Assembly (NCBI GenBank): GCA_027451565.1
Contig: DAIDJC010000016.1
Coordinates: 1 to 24,586 of the forward strand
DNA from: Limisphaerales bacterium
GTDB taxonomy: Bacteria > Verrucomicrobiota > Verrucomicrobiia > Limisphaerales > UBA11358
DNA length: 24,586 nt
Direction: 5' to 3'
The position numbers and the translations under genes were made by a program. The notes beneath the pieces are model-generated. The model did not search any database. It worked only from the letters and a program-made list of their open reading frames with translations, and was not told the origin of the DNA. Positions 1 through 7,637 of this stretch are shown here, one piece after another (the first letter of the stretch is position 1; every line of letters begins with the position of its first letter).

Positions 1-500
1 CCAAACACGATGTTGAATTGAAACATCCCCGCAAGGCGGCCTCGATGCCGCGGAGGCGCAATTTCTGAAATATAAAGAGGCGCGGCCACCGTGGAAACGC
101 CGATGCCGATTCCCCCAAGCACGCGCGCGATGATGAACATGGTCACGCCGTTGGAAAACGCAGAGCCCACCGCGGAGATAATGTAAAGCACACCGATGCA
201 CAGCAGGGTTTTTTTGCGGCCGAAATGATCCGTCGGCCAGCCGCCAAACAGCGCGCCCAGCACGGTTCCATAAAGCGCTGAACCGATGGCGAAGCCCTGC
301 ATGCCGGCGCTCAATCCCCAGAGTTTTTGAATCGTCTGCTCGGCACCCGAGATGACCACGGTATCAAAGCCGAACAGGAATCCAGCCAGGGCAGAGGTGA
401 TGGACCAGAAAAGGATAAGCCAGGTCAGCCCGGGTTCAGGGCCGGTTCCCTTGGTTGGCAGAACCGGACGGTTGGTGCATGGGGTGATGATTACAGACAT
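1..500 (-). CDS. Sugar-porter family MFS transporter, C-terminus outside window
   Basis: Partial gene: the first 166 codons are present and the reading frame runs off the left edge. The translation begins MSVIITPCTN and shows the first four membrane segments of a sugar porter (about residues 27-51, 68-88, 98-116 and 121-142). Family motifs are visible: the loop 2-3 signature DHFGRKK (residues 91-97) and, after helix 4, PLYISEIAPPRHRGRL (residues 141-156). Proteins of this family (XylE, GalP and similar) import hexoses or pentoses across the inner membrane, usually with protons. The sugar cannot be told from this fragment. The start lies 51 bases after the stop of the pseudopilin-like gene on the same strand, so co-transcription with the LamG/pseudopilin pair is likely. 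No clear Shine-Dalgarno sequence is seen. The sugar-porter assignment is secure; the substrate is unknown. Confidence 0.9.
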   Translation of the reverse strand, partial: MSVIITPCTNRPVLPTKGTGPEPGLTWLILFWSITSALAGFLFGFDTVVISGAEQTIQKLWGLSAGMQGFAIGSALYGTVLGALFGGWPTDHFGRKKTLLCIGVLYIISAVGSAFSNGVTMFIIARVLGGIGIGVSTVAAPLYISEIAPPRHRGRLAGMFQFNIVF

Positions 501-551
501 GGTGGTTTTGTTTGCCAATGAATATTGTCAAGTTGATGGACTCTTGTCTGT

Positions 552-1373
552 TTATCTTTGGCCAGCGGATTGTCGGGGATCCCAGAACTGCGAATTGATC
601 AATCCCTGGGCCGAACCACTGGAAGGATCCTGCGGTGGATTGATGTTGGAATCCTTTCTTGATTCCGCGTGTCCGTCGGAAAATGCAACATTCCCAATTC
701 CCAAAGGCTTGCCCCCGCTATGCAGCAAGGTGTCTATCCCTTCATAGGCGGCAGATGAACTGGGAATATGCATGCTGCCATTGGGCCACCATAAACTTCC
801 ACTGGCTGACAATCCGGGCTTCGGCTCTTTGTCTCCAAACACAAGACAATCAGAGGCATTCAAAATAGCTCCTCTCCTGAAGTTTGCGGAGCTGCTGAAC
901 CGATACCCGGCCACAGACGTGGTGGTCGGAGTCTGAGGCGAGCAGCTAAGAAAAAACGAATTCATGCCATAACCGACCACATTCCAGTTGAAGGCCCACT
1001 TCCAGATATCCCCGCTTGGCAGGGTTATCGGCGAGTTGACCGCCGGATCGTGAAATGAATTGTAATTGTTAGTGCCGCCTCCACAAATGGCGGTTCCCCA
1101 CCAATTGGTGATTTCATCCCCTGGCGTGTAGGAGGCGAGGCAGGTTGGAAACCTGTCATTGTTGTCGTCCGTGTAAATTTGGTTGAACAGGTCCATTTGC
1201 TTCAAGTTGTTCAAGCATCCTATTGTTTGCGCTTTCCTCTTGGCGGAGGCAAGCGCGGGAAGCAGCATTGCCGCAAGGATGGCAATGATTGCAATGACTA
1301 CCAACAATTCAATCAGGGTAAAACCGTCCTCATTGTTTGCTCGTGGGCTTATAATATTCGCTTTCATGGACAT
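552..1373 (-). CDS. Prepilin-type N-terminal cleavage/methylation protein (H...DG pseudopilin-like)
   Basis: A 273-residue protein if it starts at the ATG at 1373; another ATG at 1367 is equally possible. The open frame extends to 1496, but those codons overlap the strong hairpin at 1418-1447, so I reject the long form. About 19 residues in is a type IV prepilin signature: DG followed by FTLIELLVVIAII, with Gly at -1, Phe at +1 and Glu at +5, then a hydrophobic helix ending LLPALA. Near the C-terminus is a H-x14-DG stretch ending NVAFSDGHAE, like the prepilin-associated H-X9-DG proteins abundant in Verrucomicrobiota and Planctomycetota. The rest is rich in Gly, Ser, Asn and Trp and is probably exported. 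The function of this class is not established. It lies between a secreted LamG gene and a sugar porter, which suggests a surface role in polysaccharide capture or secretion. That role is inferred. Confidence 0.85.
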   Translation of the reverse strand: MSMKANIISPRANNEDGFTLIELLVVIAIIAILAAMLLPALASAKRKAQTIGCLNNLKQMDLFNQIYTDDNNDRFPTCLASYTPGDEITNWWGTAICGGGTNNYNSFHDPAVNSPITLPSGDIWKWAFNWNVVGYGMNSFFLSCSPQTPTTTSVAGYRFSSSANFRRGAILNASDCLVFGDKEPKPGLSASGSLWWPNGSMHIPSSSAAYEGIDTLLHSGGKPLGIGNVAFSDGHAESRKDSNINPPQDPSSGSAQGLINSQFWDPRQSAGQR

Positions 1374-1417
1374 TTTGGCTGGTTTTATAAAAAGTGTGCG
1401 ATTGGTCATGGGCTGAA

Positions 1418-1447
1418 GCCAGCCTGAAACAAATGTTTCAGGCTGGC
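1418..1447 (-). terminator. Perfect 13-bp stem-loop between LamG and pseudopilin genes
   Basis: Arms GCCAGCCTGAAAC and GTTTCAGGCTGGC pair perfectly around a 4-base loop (AAAT). The hairpin starts 14 bases after the stop of the LamG gene, read on the minus strand. No uridine tract follows directly; a T-rich stretch (ACTTTTTAT) comes about 28 bases later. It could be a weak or partial terminator, or a 3'-end stabiliser that lets the LamG message accumulate above the downstream pseudopilin and transporter messages. Confidence 0.6.
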
Positions 1448-1461
1448 CGATCCAGCCCTGG

Positions 1462-3720
1462 TCAATTTTTGACCTTATAGAATTCCATCGCTCCACTCAT
1501 TGTGAGCGTGGCCTGAAATGCGCCGCCCCCGAGCGCGGTCACGACGGCCGGAACCGCAAGATACTGGCCGTTCACCGTTGCAGAACCCAATATGGAGTAG
1601 AGCGAGGCCGCGCCTGCGGGAGCGCCCATAAATTTGATTGTAATTGTTTTGCCAATCAAATTAAGGCCCGTGATCACCGGAGGTCCCGTATACCCCAATT
1701 GGCCTGTGGCCGGGGTGATTAGTCCCGAGGAAACCTGAACGCTGTTAATGGCCCCGATAAAAGTCCGGTTATCGTCCGGCGTGCCAAACCGGTACCGCCC
1801 AATAAACATGTTCGCAACCCCACTCGCGCTCAGCGGGCTGTAGCCAGAGGGGAGGAACACCATGGTGTTTGTGCCTGTTCCATCCTGGTTGTTAATGGCC
1901 AGGCTGATCGTGTTGCCAATTGAATCATATTTCGCCACCAGGTAATGCCAGGTGCCATCCGCGTAGTTCCGATCAGACAAAACCACTGACTGTATCCCCG
2001 CGTTGGTGTCCTCGTATGACAACCCGGCTGGAGCTATGGCCTGGTTGTTGATCTTGAAGCTCACCGCTCCGTTTCCAGCCTGGTTAATATTCAGTCCGTA
2101 GCGGAAAAACCCTCCGTCCGGCCCCTGCGCTATCAATTGCATCGGCCCGTTGGCGCTCTGGTCCCCATAAGTTTCAAAAAACAATTCCAAGGTGAATGAG
2201 GTCTGAAAATCAAACCAGTCCCCGGACAGGTTCTGCGCATAGAATAATGCCCCGGCAACGCCGGCGATCCACGACGCGTCAAAAGAGTTGGTCCCCCCAT
2301 TATTGCCATTGATGAACATGTTTGCGGGCGGAACAGTGTTGGTCAGTGAAATTCCACCAGGCAGAGAAGCGGAGGAATTAAATGTGATCAAATCATTGGA
2401 CCCGCCATTGAACGAATCCGAATCGTCAATGCCCACAAATGTCCCGTTGTTCGTCACGGTTGCCACGCTTTGCATCCTCCAGAGCGCGAGATTGATTGGC
2501 ACCGGCGCGGTGATAGTCACGGAAATTGGCGCGCTGGTGACCGATGTTCCACCACAGGGTGTGGTCGCGACAAGTTGGTAGGTCCCCTGGCTTGATGCTT
2601 GCGCAATACCTTCATAATTCAAATTCGTCTGCCCCAGGATATTCGTCCCATTCAGCTCCCATTGAAATTCAAGGGGGCCGCCCGACACAGCCACAGGCCA
2701 TGTCGCCGGTGATAGATTGATCACCTTCCCCTCGGTGATTGATTCCGAGGCGGGAATGTTGTTAAATGCGGGGTCATTGCAGCCGCTTGCATTTGCCATC
2801 AACTGGCTATTGGGCAGCGAAGCGTCTGAGTAGCGAAGCTGGTTGAGCTGACCGTCAAAATTCTCAGCGCCATTCTCATCACTTCCCAGAAAGAGGGGCC
2901 CTTGGCTGCCTGACCCGCCCGGATTCAGTGGCACCGTGATAAATGTTGAGGTTTCATAGCTTGTTCCATCATCATTCACCACCAGCAGGTCCATCGTCTC
3001 AGTCGCCGTCTTAAACCGGGCCGCAACATAGTGCCAGTGGCCGTCATCCATCCGGTGTCCATGGTTTTGCGCCGCTGTGATCCGGCAATCAATACCAAAA
3101 ACCGCCACGTTCCAGCCCCAAAAACGTATGCCACCAATTTGATTTGTGTCATTACTCGCGTTGTCATTCAAATCAATGAACGCATAGGCTGAAAGGTGAT
3201 GGTCAAATATCAGGTACTGCGTCGTCGTTCCCATTACTGGATCGTTGGTCGTATCGGACTTGAAAAAGCATTCCCAGGTGAAATCAGGGCCATTGAATGC
3301 TGTTCCATAGGTGGTGCTGTCGCAAGTCAGGCTGCCGCCAGTTCCAATCTCGTCCACCCCGCAATCCCAGGAACTGCTCGCCGGGCTCCAATAATTATTC
3401 GGGTTGAACATGGAAGTGGGCGGAGCCGAATTGTCAAAGGTCAGCGAAGACGCCATGGGGCCTTGATACCAAAGATCCTGAACGGTGGCCGGCGCATTGC
3501 CTGTGCCGGGAGGGGTGATGCCCTGGCCTGTGTTGGTGGCCAGGTCCAAAATGCCCAATCCACTTGGACTCAAAGCGATGCTGTTCGCGCTGGCTAGCTT
3601 CCAATACGCAATCGTGGTCAGATTGGTATCCTCCTCGTTTGCCCGGGCGTGCCCAAACGCTCCCAGGAATAGAGCGGCGGCCAACGCCGCCATTTTCGTC
3701 ATTCTACATTGTGTTTTCAT
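1462..3720 (-). CDS. Secreted LamG / Ig-like / LamG surface protein
   Basis: A 752-residue protein from the ATG at 3720. An in-frame ATG 36 bases earlier would only add a poor basic N-terminus. Residues 1-27 form a signal peptide with predicted cleavage after AHARA-type sequence (ARA before NEED). Two concanavalin-A-like LamG units follow: about 33-315 (with 'HHLSAYAFIDLND' and 'DGHWHYVAARF') and about 410-680 (with 'DGTWHYLVAKYD' and 'NMFIGRYRFG'). Between them is an Ig-like domain of about 80 residues ('PLEFQWELNGTNI', 'GTYQLVATTPCGG'). A C-terminal beta-rich module ends in EFYKVKN, a tail often seen in exported Verrucomicrobiota proteins. LamG units usually bind glycans or proteins; no catalytic motif is visible. 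It is the first gene of a run with the pseudopilin-like gene and a sugar porter, and is divergent from a GntR/LacI regulator, which points to polysaccharide recognition at the cell surface. That role is inferred. Confidence 0.85.
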   Translation of the reverse strand: MKTQCRMTKMAALAAALFLGAFGHARANEEDTNLTTIAYWKLASANSIALSPSGLGILDLATNTGQGITPPGTGNAPATVQDLWYQGPMASSLTFDNSAPPTSMFNPNNYWSPASSSWDCGVDEIGTGGSLTCDSTTYGTAFNGPDFTWECFFKSDTTNDPVMGTTTQYLIFDHHLSAYAFIDLNDNASNDTNQIGGIRFWGWNVAVFGIDCRITAAQNHGHRMDDGHWHYVAARFKTATETMDLLVVNDDGTSYETSTFITVPLNPGGSGSQGPLFLGSDENGAENFDGQLNQLRYSDASLPNSQLMANASGCNDPAFNNIPASESITEGKVINLSPATWPVAVSGGPLEFQWELNGTNILGQTNLNYEGIAQASSQGTYQLVATTPCGGTSVTSAPISVTITAPVPINLALWRMQSVATVTNNGTFVGIDDSDSFNGGSNDLITFNSSASLPGGISLTNTVPPANMFINGNNGGTNSFDASWIAGVAGALFYAQNLSGDWFDFQTSFTLELFFETYGDQSANGPMQLIAQGPDGGFFRYGLNINQAGNGAVSFKINNQAIAPAGLSYEDTNAGIQSVVLSDRNYADGTWHYLVAKYDSIGNTISLAINNQDGTGTNTMVFLPSGYSPLSASGVANMFIGRYRFGTPDDNRTFIGAINSVQVSSGLITPATGQLGYTGPPVITGLNLIGKTITIKFMGAPAGAASLYSILGSATVNGQYLAVPAVVTALGGGAFQATLTMSGAMEFYKVKN

Positions 3721-3818
3721 GCTGGTTTTGTGTTTTTTGTGGTTGCGGTTTATCAACGGAGATGAATTGTTAAAACCCCTTGTTCATGTCTTCGCCTCAA
3801 AAACACACCGGCGCGGCG

Positions 3819-3832
3819 TTTGAATTCTCAAA
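3819..3832. promoter_or_regulatory. Candidate operator TTTGAATTCTCAAA (LamG side)
   Basis: Arms TTTGA and TCAAA flank a 4-base centre, 98 bases upstream of the LamG start at 3720. It resembles the palindrome TTTGAAATTCAAA at 4270-4282, which lies 99 bases upstream of the regulator start. The matching sequence and spacing suggest a shared operator for the GntR/LacI regulator. No experimental consensus is available to support this. Confidence 0.35.
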
Positions 3833-3856
3833 AGGGCTTTCATTGTCCCAATCCTA

Positions 3857-3873
3857 GTTGCGAGTCGCGAAAC
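3857..3873. promoter_or_regulatory. Imperfect 17-nt palindrome in divergent promoter region
   Basis: GTTGCGAGTCGCGAAAC pairs at 6 of 8 positions around a central T. This size suits a dimeric wHTH regulator. It is a candidate only, because similar sequences can occur by chance. Confidence 0.25.
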
Positions 3874-3914
3874 ACTCAATTGCAGACTAGACAAGATTAT
3901 AGATTGTTGTAATT

Positions 3915-3931
3915 ACAGCTTTTAAAGCTGT
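3915..3931. promoter_or_regulatory. Perfect 17-nt palindrome in divergent promoter region
   Basis: ACAGCTTTTAAAGCTGT has perfect 8-base arms around one central base, inside the most AT-rich part of the gap, 194 bases upstream of the LamG start. The size and symmetry suit a binding site for a dimeric regulator; the adjacent GntR/LacI gene is the first candidate. The arms could also form a small hairpin. Confidence 0.4.
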
Positions 3932-4269
3932 TATTGCATTTGGATTTTGTCTGCTAGGCCCTGATTTTGGTGATTTTGGATTTTGCATCCCCGCTTGTCT
4001 CCATTCAAGCGCCGACATGCCACTCAGTCCATGCTGGCAATATTCTCCCTGCATGTCTGTGATTTCAATTCAACAAAGGGCTTAAAGGATTTTCCGTGGA
4101 GTCTTGCGGGGGGAATGGAGGGGTTTAAGAACACTTACAGCCAGCGCCGGGCCGGGATTTCGGCTTTTTAACCGCGCCTTTGAAAACCTCTCCAACCCAT
4201 TATTCTCCCTCACACCATTTTAAAATCGTCGCCAATCTTGAGGAAGGCTGCGCAAGCCACAGTTGTTAT

Positions 4270-4282
4270 TTTGAAATTCAAA
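4270..4282. promoter_or_regulatory. Candidate autoregulatory operator TTTGAAATTCAAA
   Basis: A perfect 13-nt palindrome (6-base arms, central A) 99 bases upstream of the regulator's ATG. It is paired in sequence and spacing with the site at 3819-3832 on the LamG side. Confidence 0.35.
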
Positions 4283-4381
4283 CTTCATGGACTCCCGGAG
4301 AGCAAATCAATGCTGGACCACTTGAAAGATAGCTGATAGGACTGCTCTTGTGTCTGGTAAAACTTTAATTCTGTTGCCGTG

Positions 4382-5506
4382 ATGAATTCACAGCCAAAAC
4401 ACAGTGAAATCAGCCGACATCTGGAAACGGAAATTGCCGGGGGCAAATACCAAGATGGGGCACGGCTGCCCAGCGAAATCCAACTGGTCAAACAGTTTGG
4501 CGTTTCCAGGCCCACCGTCGCTCGTGCCCTGCGTGATCTTGAAGCCAAAGGCTTGATTCATCGCCGCGCCGGTTCCGGGACATTTGTCCGTACCAGTAAT
4601 GAGCGGACCGCCTCCACTCGCATTCTCGGCCTTCTGATTCCAGGTCTTTCCAGCACGGAAATCTTCCAGATCATCTGCGGCGAAATCGCCAGCCTGGCCC
4701 GCGTCAATGAATATGGGCTGCTGTGGGGCGGGTCAACAAACCCGCGCGTGGACACAGATGCCAGCTTGAAACACACGGTCGAGATATGCAAACAATTCAT
4801 TGACCGCAAAATTAGCGGCGTTTTTTTTGCACCGGCGGAATTGCAACCCGGCCAGGGCGAGGCCAACAAACACCTTGCCGAATCCCTCAGGGAAGCCGGC
4901 ATTCCAGTGGTGCTTTTGGACAGGGACCTCCTGGATTACCCTGCAAGAAGTGATTTCGACCTCGTGGGCATTGACAACATGGCCAGCGGTTACATGGTTG
5001 CTGAACATCTGATCAAACTGGGCTGCAGGAGGATATTTTTTGTGGCTCGTCCGTTTTCCGCAGCCACGGTGAATGCGCGCATTGCCGGGGTTCGCGAGGC
5101 GCTGTATCGAAACTGCATCGAACCCTCCGCAGGATGGATTCAATGTGGTGATCCCACCGACCGCAAATTTGCGCGTACCGTGAGTGCGGGCCGCCAAGCC
5201 GATGCCCTCATTTGCGCCAATGACGACACGGCAGCCTTGCTATTGCGCTCCTTGGAGGCCGAGGGACTGCGTGTGCCCCGCGACCTGCGGGTGGTGGGTT
5301 TTGACGATGTGAAATATGCCACGCTGGTTTCACCGCCTTTGACCACCATTCACCAACCATGCCGCGACATCGCCACCATCGCCTTCCGAACGATGATGGA
5401 ACGTCTGGCAGAGCCTACGCTTCCGGCGAGAAGCCTTAGCCTCGCCCCGCGACTGGTCGTCCGTGAATCCTGTGGCGCATACCTGCCCCGACCCAAGGGT
5501 AATTAG
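4382..5506 (+). CDS. GntR-HTH / LacI-type sensor transcriptional regulator
   Basis: A 374-residue regulator with the AraR-type architecture: a GntR winged helix-turn-helix at the N-terminus (about residues 7-71, with 'LPSEIQLVKQFGVSRPTV' and the wing 'RRAGSGTFVRTS') fused to a periplasmic-binding-protein-like sugar sensor (about 81-365, with 'ILGLLIPGLS', 'GVFFAPAEL', 'VVLLDRDLL', 'VGIDNMASGYMVAEHL', 'DALICANDDTAALL', 'LRVVGFDDV'). Such proteins usually repress carbohydrate genes until a sugar or sugar phosphate binds. An in-frame GTG directly precedes the ATG (4379); I chose the ATG. No Shine-Dalgarno sequence is evident. It is divergent from the LamG/pseudopilin/sugar-porter run, its most likely target. 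The ligand is unknown. The sensor domain is full length and looks intact. Confidence 0.93.
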   Translation: MNSQPKHSEISRHLETEIAGGKYQDGARLPSEIQLVKQFGVSRPTVARALRDLEAKGLIHRRAGSGTFVRTSNERTASTRILGLLIPGLSSTEIFQIICGEIASLARVNEYGLLWGGSTNPRVDTDASLKHTVEICKQFIDRKISGVFFAPAELQPGQGEANKHLAESLREAGIPVVLLDRDLLDYPARSDFDLVGIDNMASGYMVAEHLIKLGCRRIFFVARPFSAATVNARIAGVREALYRNCIEPSAGWIQCGDPTDRKFARTVSAGRQADALICANDDTAALLLRSLEAEGLRVPRDLRVVGFDDVKYATLVSPPLTTIHQPCRDIATIAFRTMMERLAEPTLPARSLSLAPRLVVRESCGAYLPRPKGN

Positions 5507-5676
5507 CTCCCCTCACGCTGCCCCCCATGGGTTTTACTCAGGCAAAGGATTCGTATCGCGATTGACCACTTTACTTTCGCCGTGAAACGATAAAATTTTC
5601 ATCGCGGTCATGCTCCAATCGCCTTACCGCGCACGGGGCAGCCATCGGCCCGCGTCCCTGCCTTTTTGTTCCGCCT

Positions 5677-6102
5677 TCACAGGCGTTTTTCATCCGCATC
5701 AATGTAGTCCACAAAGGTGGTCAGGTCATTGCGATGAGAGAGGTTGGACTCCGCCTTTCGTTTTTGCAGCCTTGCCTGGGCGGCGGCATCATTGGCCGGA
5801 GGTCGGCTGGACACGCTGTTCCAATGGGCGGCTTTTTCCTCGGGTGAGCGATGCACGTTTTGGCGCACCCAATCACAAACCTGCCCATCGGTGATGGTGT
5901 TCTTGACCACCTCCACGAAAGCCGCATGAGTCAGACCTGCTGCCTGAAGCCACATTCCGTCAAAGCCCTTGCCCAGGTTTTCCTGGTAATCCGAATGCAG
6001 CCGGCCTGCGAGGTGCAGCCGGATTTTGTCCACATAACGGGGAAGATAATGCCAGCCTGCCATGGTTTCACGGGGACTGCGGGGATAAATGATCGCGCTC
6101 AT
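5677..6102 (-). CDS. DUF5069 family protein
   Basis: A 141-residue protein starting at the ATG at 6102, preceded closely by AGAGG. The longer open frame, up to 6246, runs through the divergent promoter palindrome and is unlikely. Residues 5-82 match the DUF5069 pattern: 'PRSPRETMAGWHYLPRYVDKIR' region, 'LHSDYQENLGKGFDGMWL', then a helical part ending 'VCDWVRQNV'. DUF5069 proteins are small, presumably cytoplasmic and of unknown function. The C-terminal 60 residues are charged and Ala-rich ('AAAQARLQKRKAESNLSHRND') and probably helical or flexible. The gene is divergent from the flavoprotein gene, with 112 bases between the chosen start codons, so shared regulation is possible. About 170 bases separate its stop from the stop of the GntR/LacI regulator (convergent); I saw no gene or clear terminator there. 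Confidence 0.8.
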   Translation of the reverse strand: MSAIIYPRSPRETMAGWHYLPRYVDKIRLHLAGRLHSDYQENLGKGFDGMWLQAAGLTHAAFVEVVKNTITDGQVCDWVRQNVHRSPEEKAAHWNSVSSRPPANDAAAQARLQKRKAESNLSHRNDLTTFVDYIDADEKRL

Positions 6103-6149
6103 ATCCTCTAAATTGACGCATAATTGGATGGATATCAATTGAGAAACCG

Positions 6150-6172
6150 TTTGATTCAATGGTTGAATCAAA
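6150..6172. promoter_or_regulatory. Perfect 10+10 bp inverted repeat between divergent genes
   Basis: TTTGATTCAA and TTGAATCAAA pair perfectly around a 3-base centre (TGG). It lies 47 bases upstream of the DUF5069 start and 42 bases upstream of the chosen flavoprotein start. AT-rich arms and a divergent position fit an operator better than a terminator. It also argues against the TTG at 6179 or the ATG at 6188 as flavoprotein starts, though it does not rule them out. Confidence 0.6.
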
Positions 6173-6214
6173 ATTTTATTGGCAGGCATGGCAGGGGAGA
6201 CCATCTTCAAGGGA

Positions 6215-7606
6215 ATGAGCAAAAGCGAATTTGATGTGGTTGTCATAGGCGGCGGCAGCGGAGGCTATGCCGCCGCACGCACCGTGGCGGGGGCGGGAAA
6301 GCACGCGGCAGTGATAGAGGGGGCGCGGGAGATGGGCGGCCTTTGCATCCTTCGCGGATGCATGCCCACCAAGGCGCTGCTTTATGCGGCAGAAATAAGG
6401 CACCTTGCCAGCAAGGCCGGCACCTGGGGCATCGCCACCGGCAAGGTGGGACACGATTTAAAAAAAGTCATGGCCAGAAAAAACGCCCAGATTCGGGATT
6501 TTGCCGGCTATAGGCAGCGTCAATTGGAAAAAGGCGCCTTCCAGTTGATTCGCGACTCAGCCAGGTTTTGTGGACCGCAAACCCTGGAGCTGTCCTCGGG
6601 CAAAAAAATCAAAGCCCGCCATGTGGTTGTGGCCACCGGCTCCATTGTGGCGCCCCCGCCCATTCCATCGCTTAAGGAGACGGGCTACTGGACAAGTGAT
6701 GACGCCATCAACCTCAAGACCCTTCCCCAATCCCTCCTCATCCTGGGTGGCGGCGCCATCGCGTGCGAGTTCGCGCAATTTTTTGCGAGGTTCGGCGTGA
6801 AAGTCACACTTCTGCAGCGGTCGGAACATGTGCTGAAGAGTTTTGACACCGAGGCCAGCATTGTGGTGGAGGATGTTTTCCGCAAGGAAGGAATCGAAGT
6901 GTTCACCCAAACGCGTCTGCTGGAAGCAAGCTGCGGTCCTTCAGGCAAGCGCGTGACTTTCGAGGCATCTGGAAAAAAAATCACGCGCGAGGCGGATGAA
7001 ATTCTTTTTGCGCTGGGCAGGAAACCGGCCACAGACCATCTCAACTTGAAAGCCGCCGGGGTAAAGACCGACGCCCAGGGACGCATCCTGACCAATTCCA
7101 TGATGCGCACCAGTTGTCCCACGATTTTTGCAGCCGGTGACTGCACCAGTCCGCACGAAATAGTGCATTTAGCCGTCGCGCAGGGTGAGGTGGCCGGGCA
7201 CAATATTTTAAACCCGGGCCAACCGAGGCGCATGGATTACAAACTCTTGATTTCGGTGGCCTTCACGGATCCCACGGCTGCCATGGTGGGCATGACCGAG
7301 AAAGAGGCGCGGTCTGCCGGAATTGCCTGCATGAGCGCACAGTATCCCTTTGATGACCACGGAAAATCCCTGCTCATGGAAGCCAAATCCGGCTTTGTCA
7401 AACTGATTGCCAATGCCCGGACGGGAAAAATCATTGGAGGCGCCTGCGTGGGTCCCCAAGGAGGGGAATTGATTCATGAAATCGTGGTTGCCATGGCCGG
7501 AGGCCTGACAGTGCATCAACTTGCCGCCACCCCTCATTACCACCCCACCCTCGCGGAAATCTGGACTTATCCAGCCGAGGAACTTGCTGCCAGGATACCC
7601 AGATAA
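6215..7606 (+). CDS. Class I pyridine nucleotide-disulfide oxidoreductase (dihydrolipoyl dehydrogenase-like)
   Basis: A 463-residue flavoprotein from the ATG at 6215. In-frame TTG 6179 and ATG 6188 would add a tail not typical of the family. FAD-binding GxGxxG is VVIGGGSGGYAAA (residues 9-21). The redox-active pair is C44-x4-C49 in GGLCILRGCMPTK, in place of the usual GGTCLNVGCIPSK. The NAD(P)-binding motif is LILGGGAIACEFAQ (central domain). The second FAD motif is TIFAAGDCTSP, and the C-terminal dimer-interface catalytic pair is HPTLAE (H443, E448). All catalytic parts of a lipoamide dehydrogenase/glutathione reductase/mercuric reductase fold are present, so NAD(P)H-linked disulfide reduction is expected in the cytoplasm. 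The partner disulfide is unknown: no 2-oxoacid dehydrogenase or lipoyl gene is nearby, and there is no N-terminal metal-binding domain as in MerA. It is convergent with the TIM-barrel gene downstream. Confidence 0.9.
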   Translation: MSKSEFDVVVIGGGSGGYAAARTVAGAGKHAAVIEGAREMGGLCILRGCMPTKALLYAAEIRHLASKAGTWGIATGKVGHDLKKVMARKNAQIRDFAGYRQRQLEKGAFQLIRDSARFCGPQTLELSSGKKIKARHVVVATGSIVAPPPIPSLKETGYWTSDDAINLKTLPQSLLILGGGAIACEFAQFFARFGVKVTLLQRSEHVLKSFDTEASIVVEDVFRKEGIEVFTQTRLLEASCGPSGKRVTFEASGKKITREADEILFALGRKPATDHLNLKAAGVKTDAQGRILTNSMMRTSCPTIFAAGDCTSPHEIVHLAVAQGEVAGHNILNPGQPRRMDYKLLISVAFTDPTAAMVGMTEKEARSAGIACMSAQYPFDDHGKSLLMEAKSGFVKLIANARTGKIIGGACVGPQGGELIHEIVVAMAGGLTVHQLAATPHYHPTLAEIWTYPAEELAARIPR

Positions 7607-7637
7607 AAGAGGGTAACCCGGTTCTTGTCATGAATCG

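Larger units (their letters stand above)
3721..4378. promoter_or_regulatory. Divergent intergenic region, LamG operon / GntR-LacI regulator
   Basis: About 660 bases without a convincing gene, containing the promoters of both flanking transcription units. It is more AT-rich than the flanking genes around 3880-3960. Several inverted repeats are visible and listed separately (3819-3832, 3857-3873, 3915-3931, 4270-4282). A short GC-rich hairpin followed by a T-run (GCCG...CGGC then TTTTTA, near 4150-4172) could end a short leader or small RNA on the plus strand. A loose long-range pairing between about 4116 and 4180-4192 could form RNA structure in the regulator's leader. No -35/-10 pair stands out. 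Confidence 0.6.

Noticed and set aside
1..500. Naming the transporter xylE or galP
   Set aside because: Only four helices are visible and sugar-binding residues lie mostly outside the window, so the substrate cannot be assigned.
3983..4171. 62-codon plus-strand open frame in the LamG/regulator gap
   Set aside because: No family motif, no ribosome site, and composition unlike the neighbouring genes; it overlaps likely regulatory DNA and a hairpin.
5610..5894. 94-codon plus-strand open frame over the DUF5069 3' end
   Set aside because: The opposite strand encodes a recognisable DUF5069 protein; this frame has no motif.
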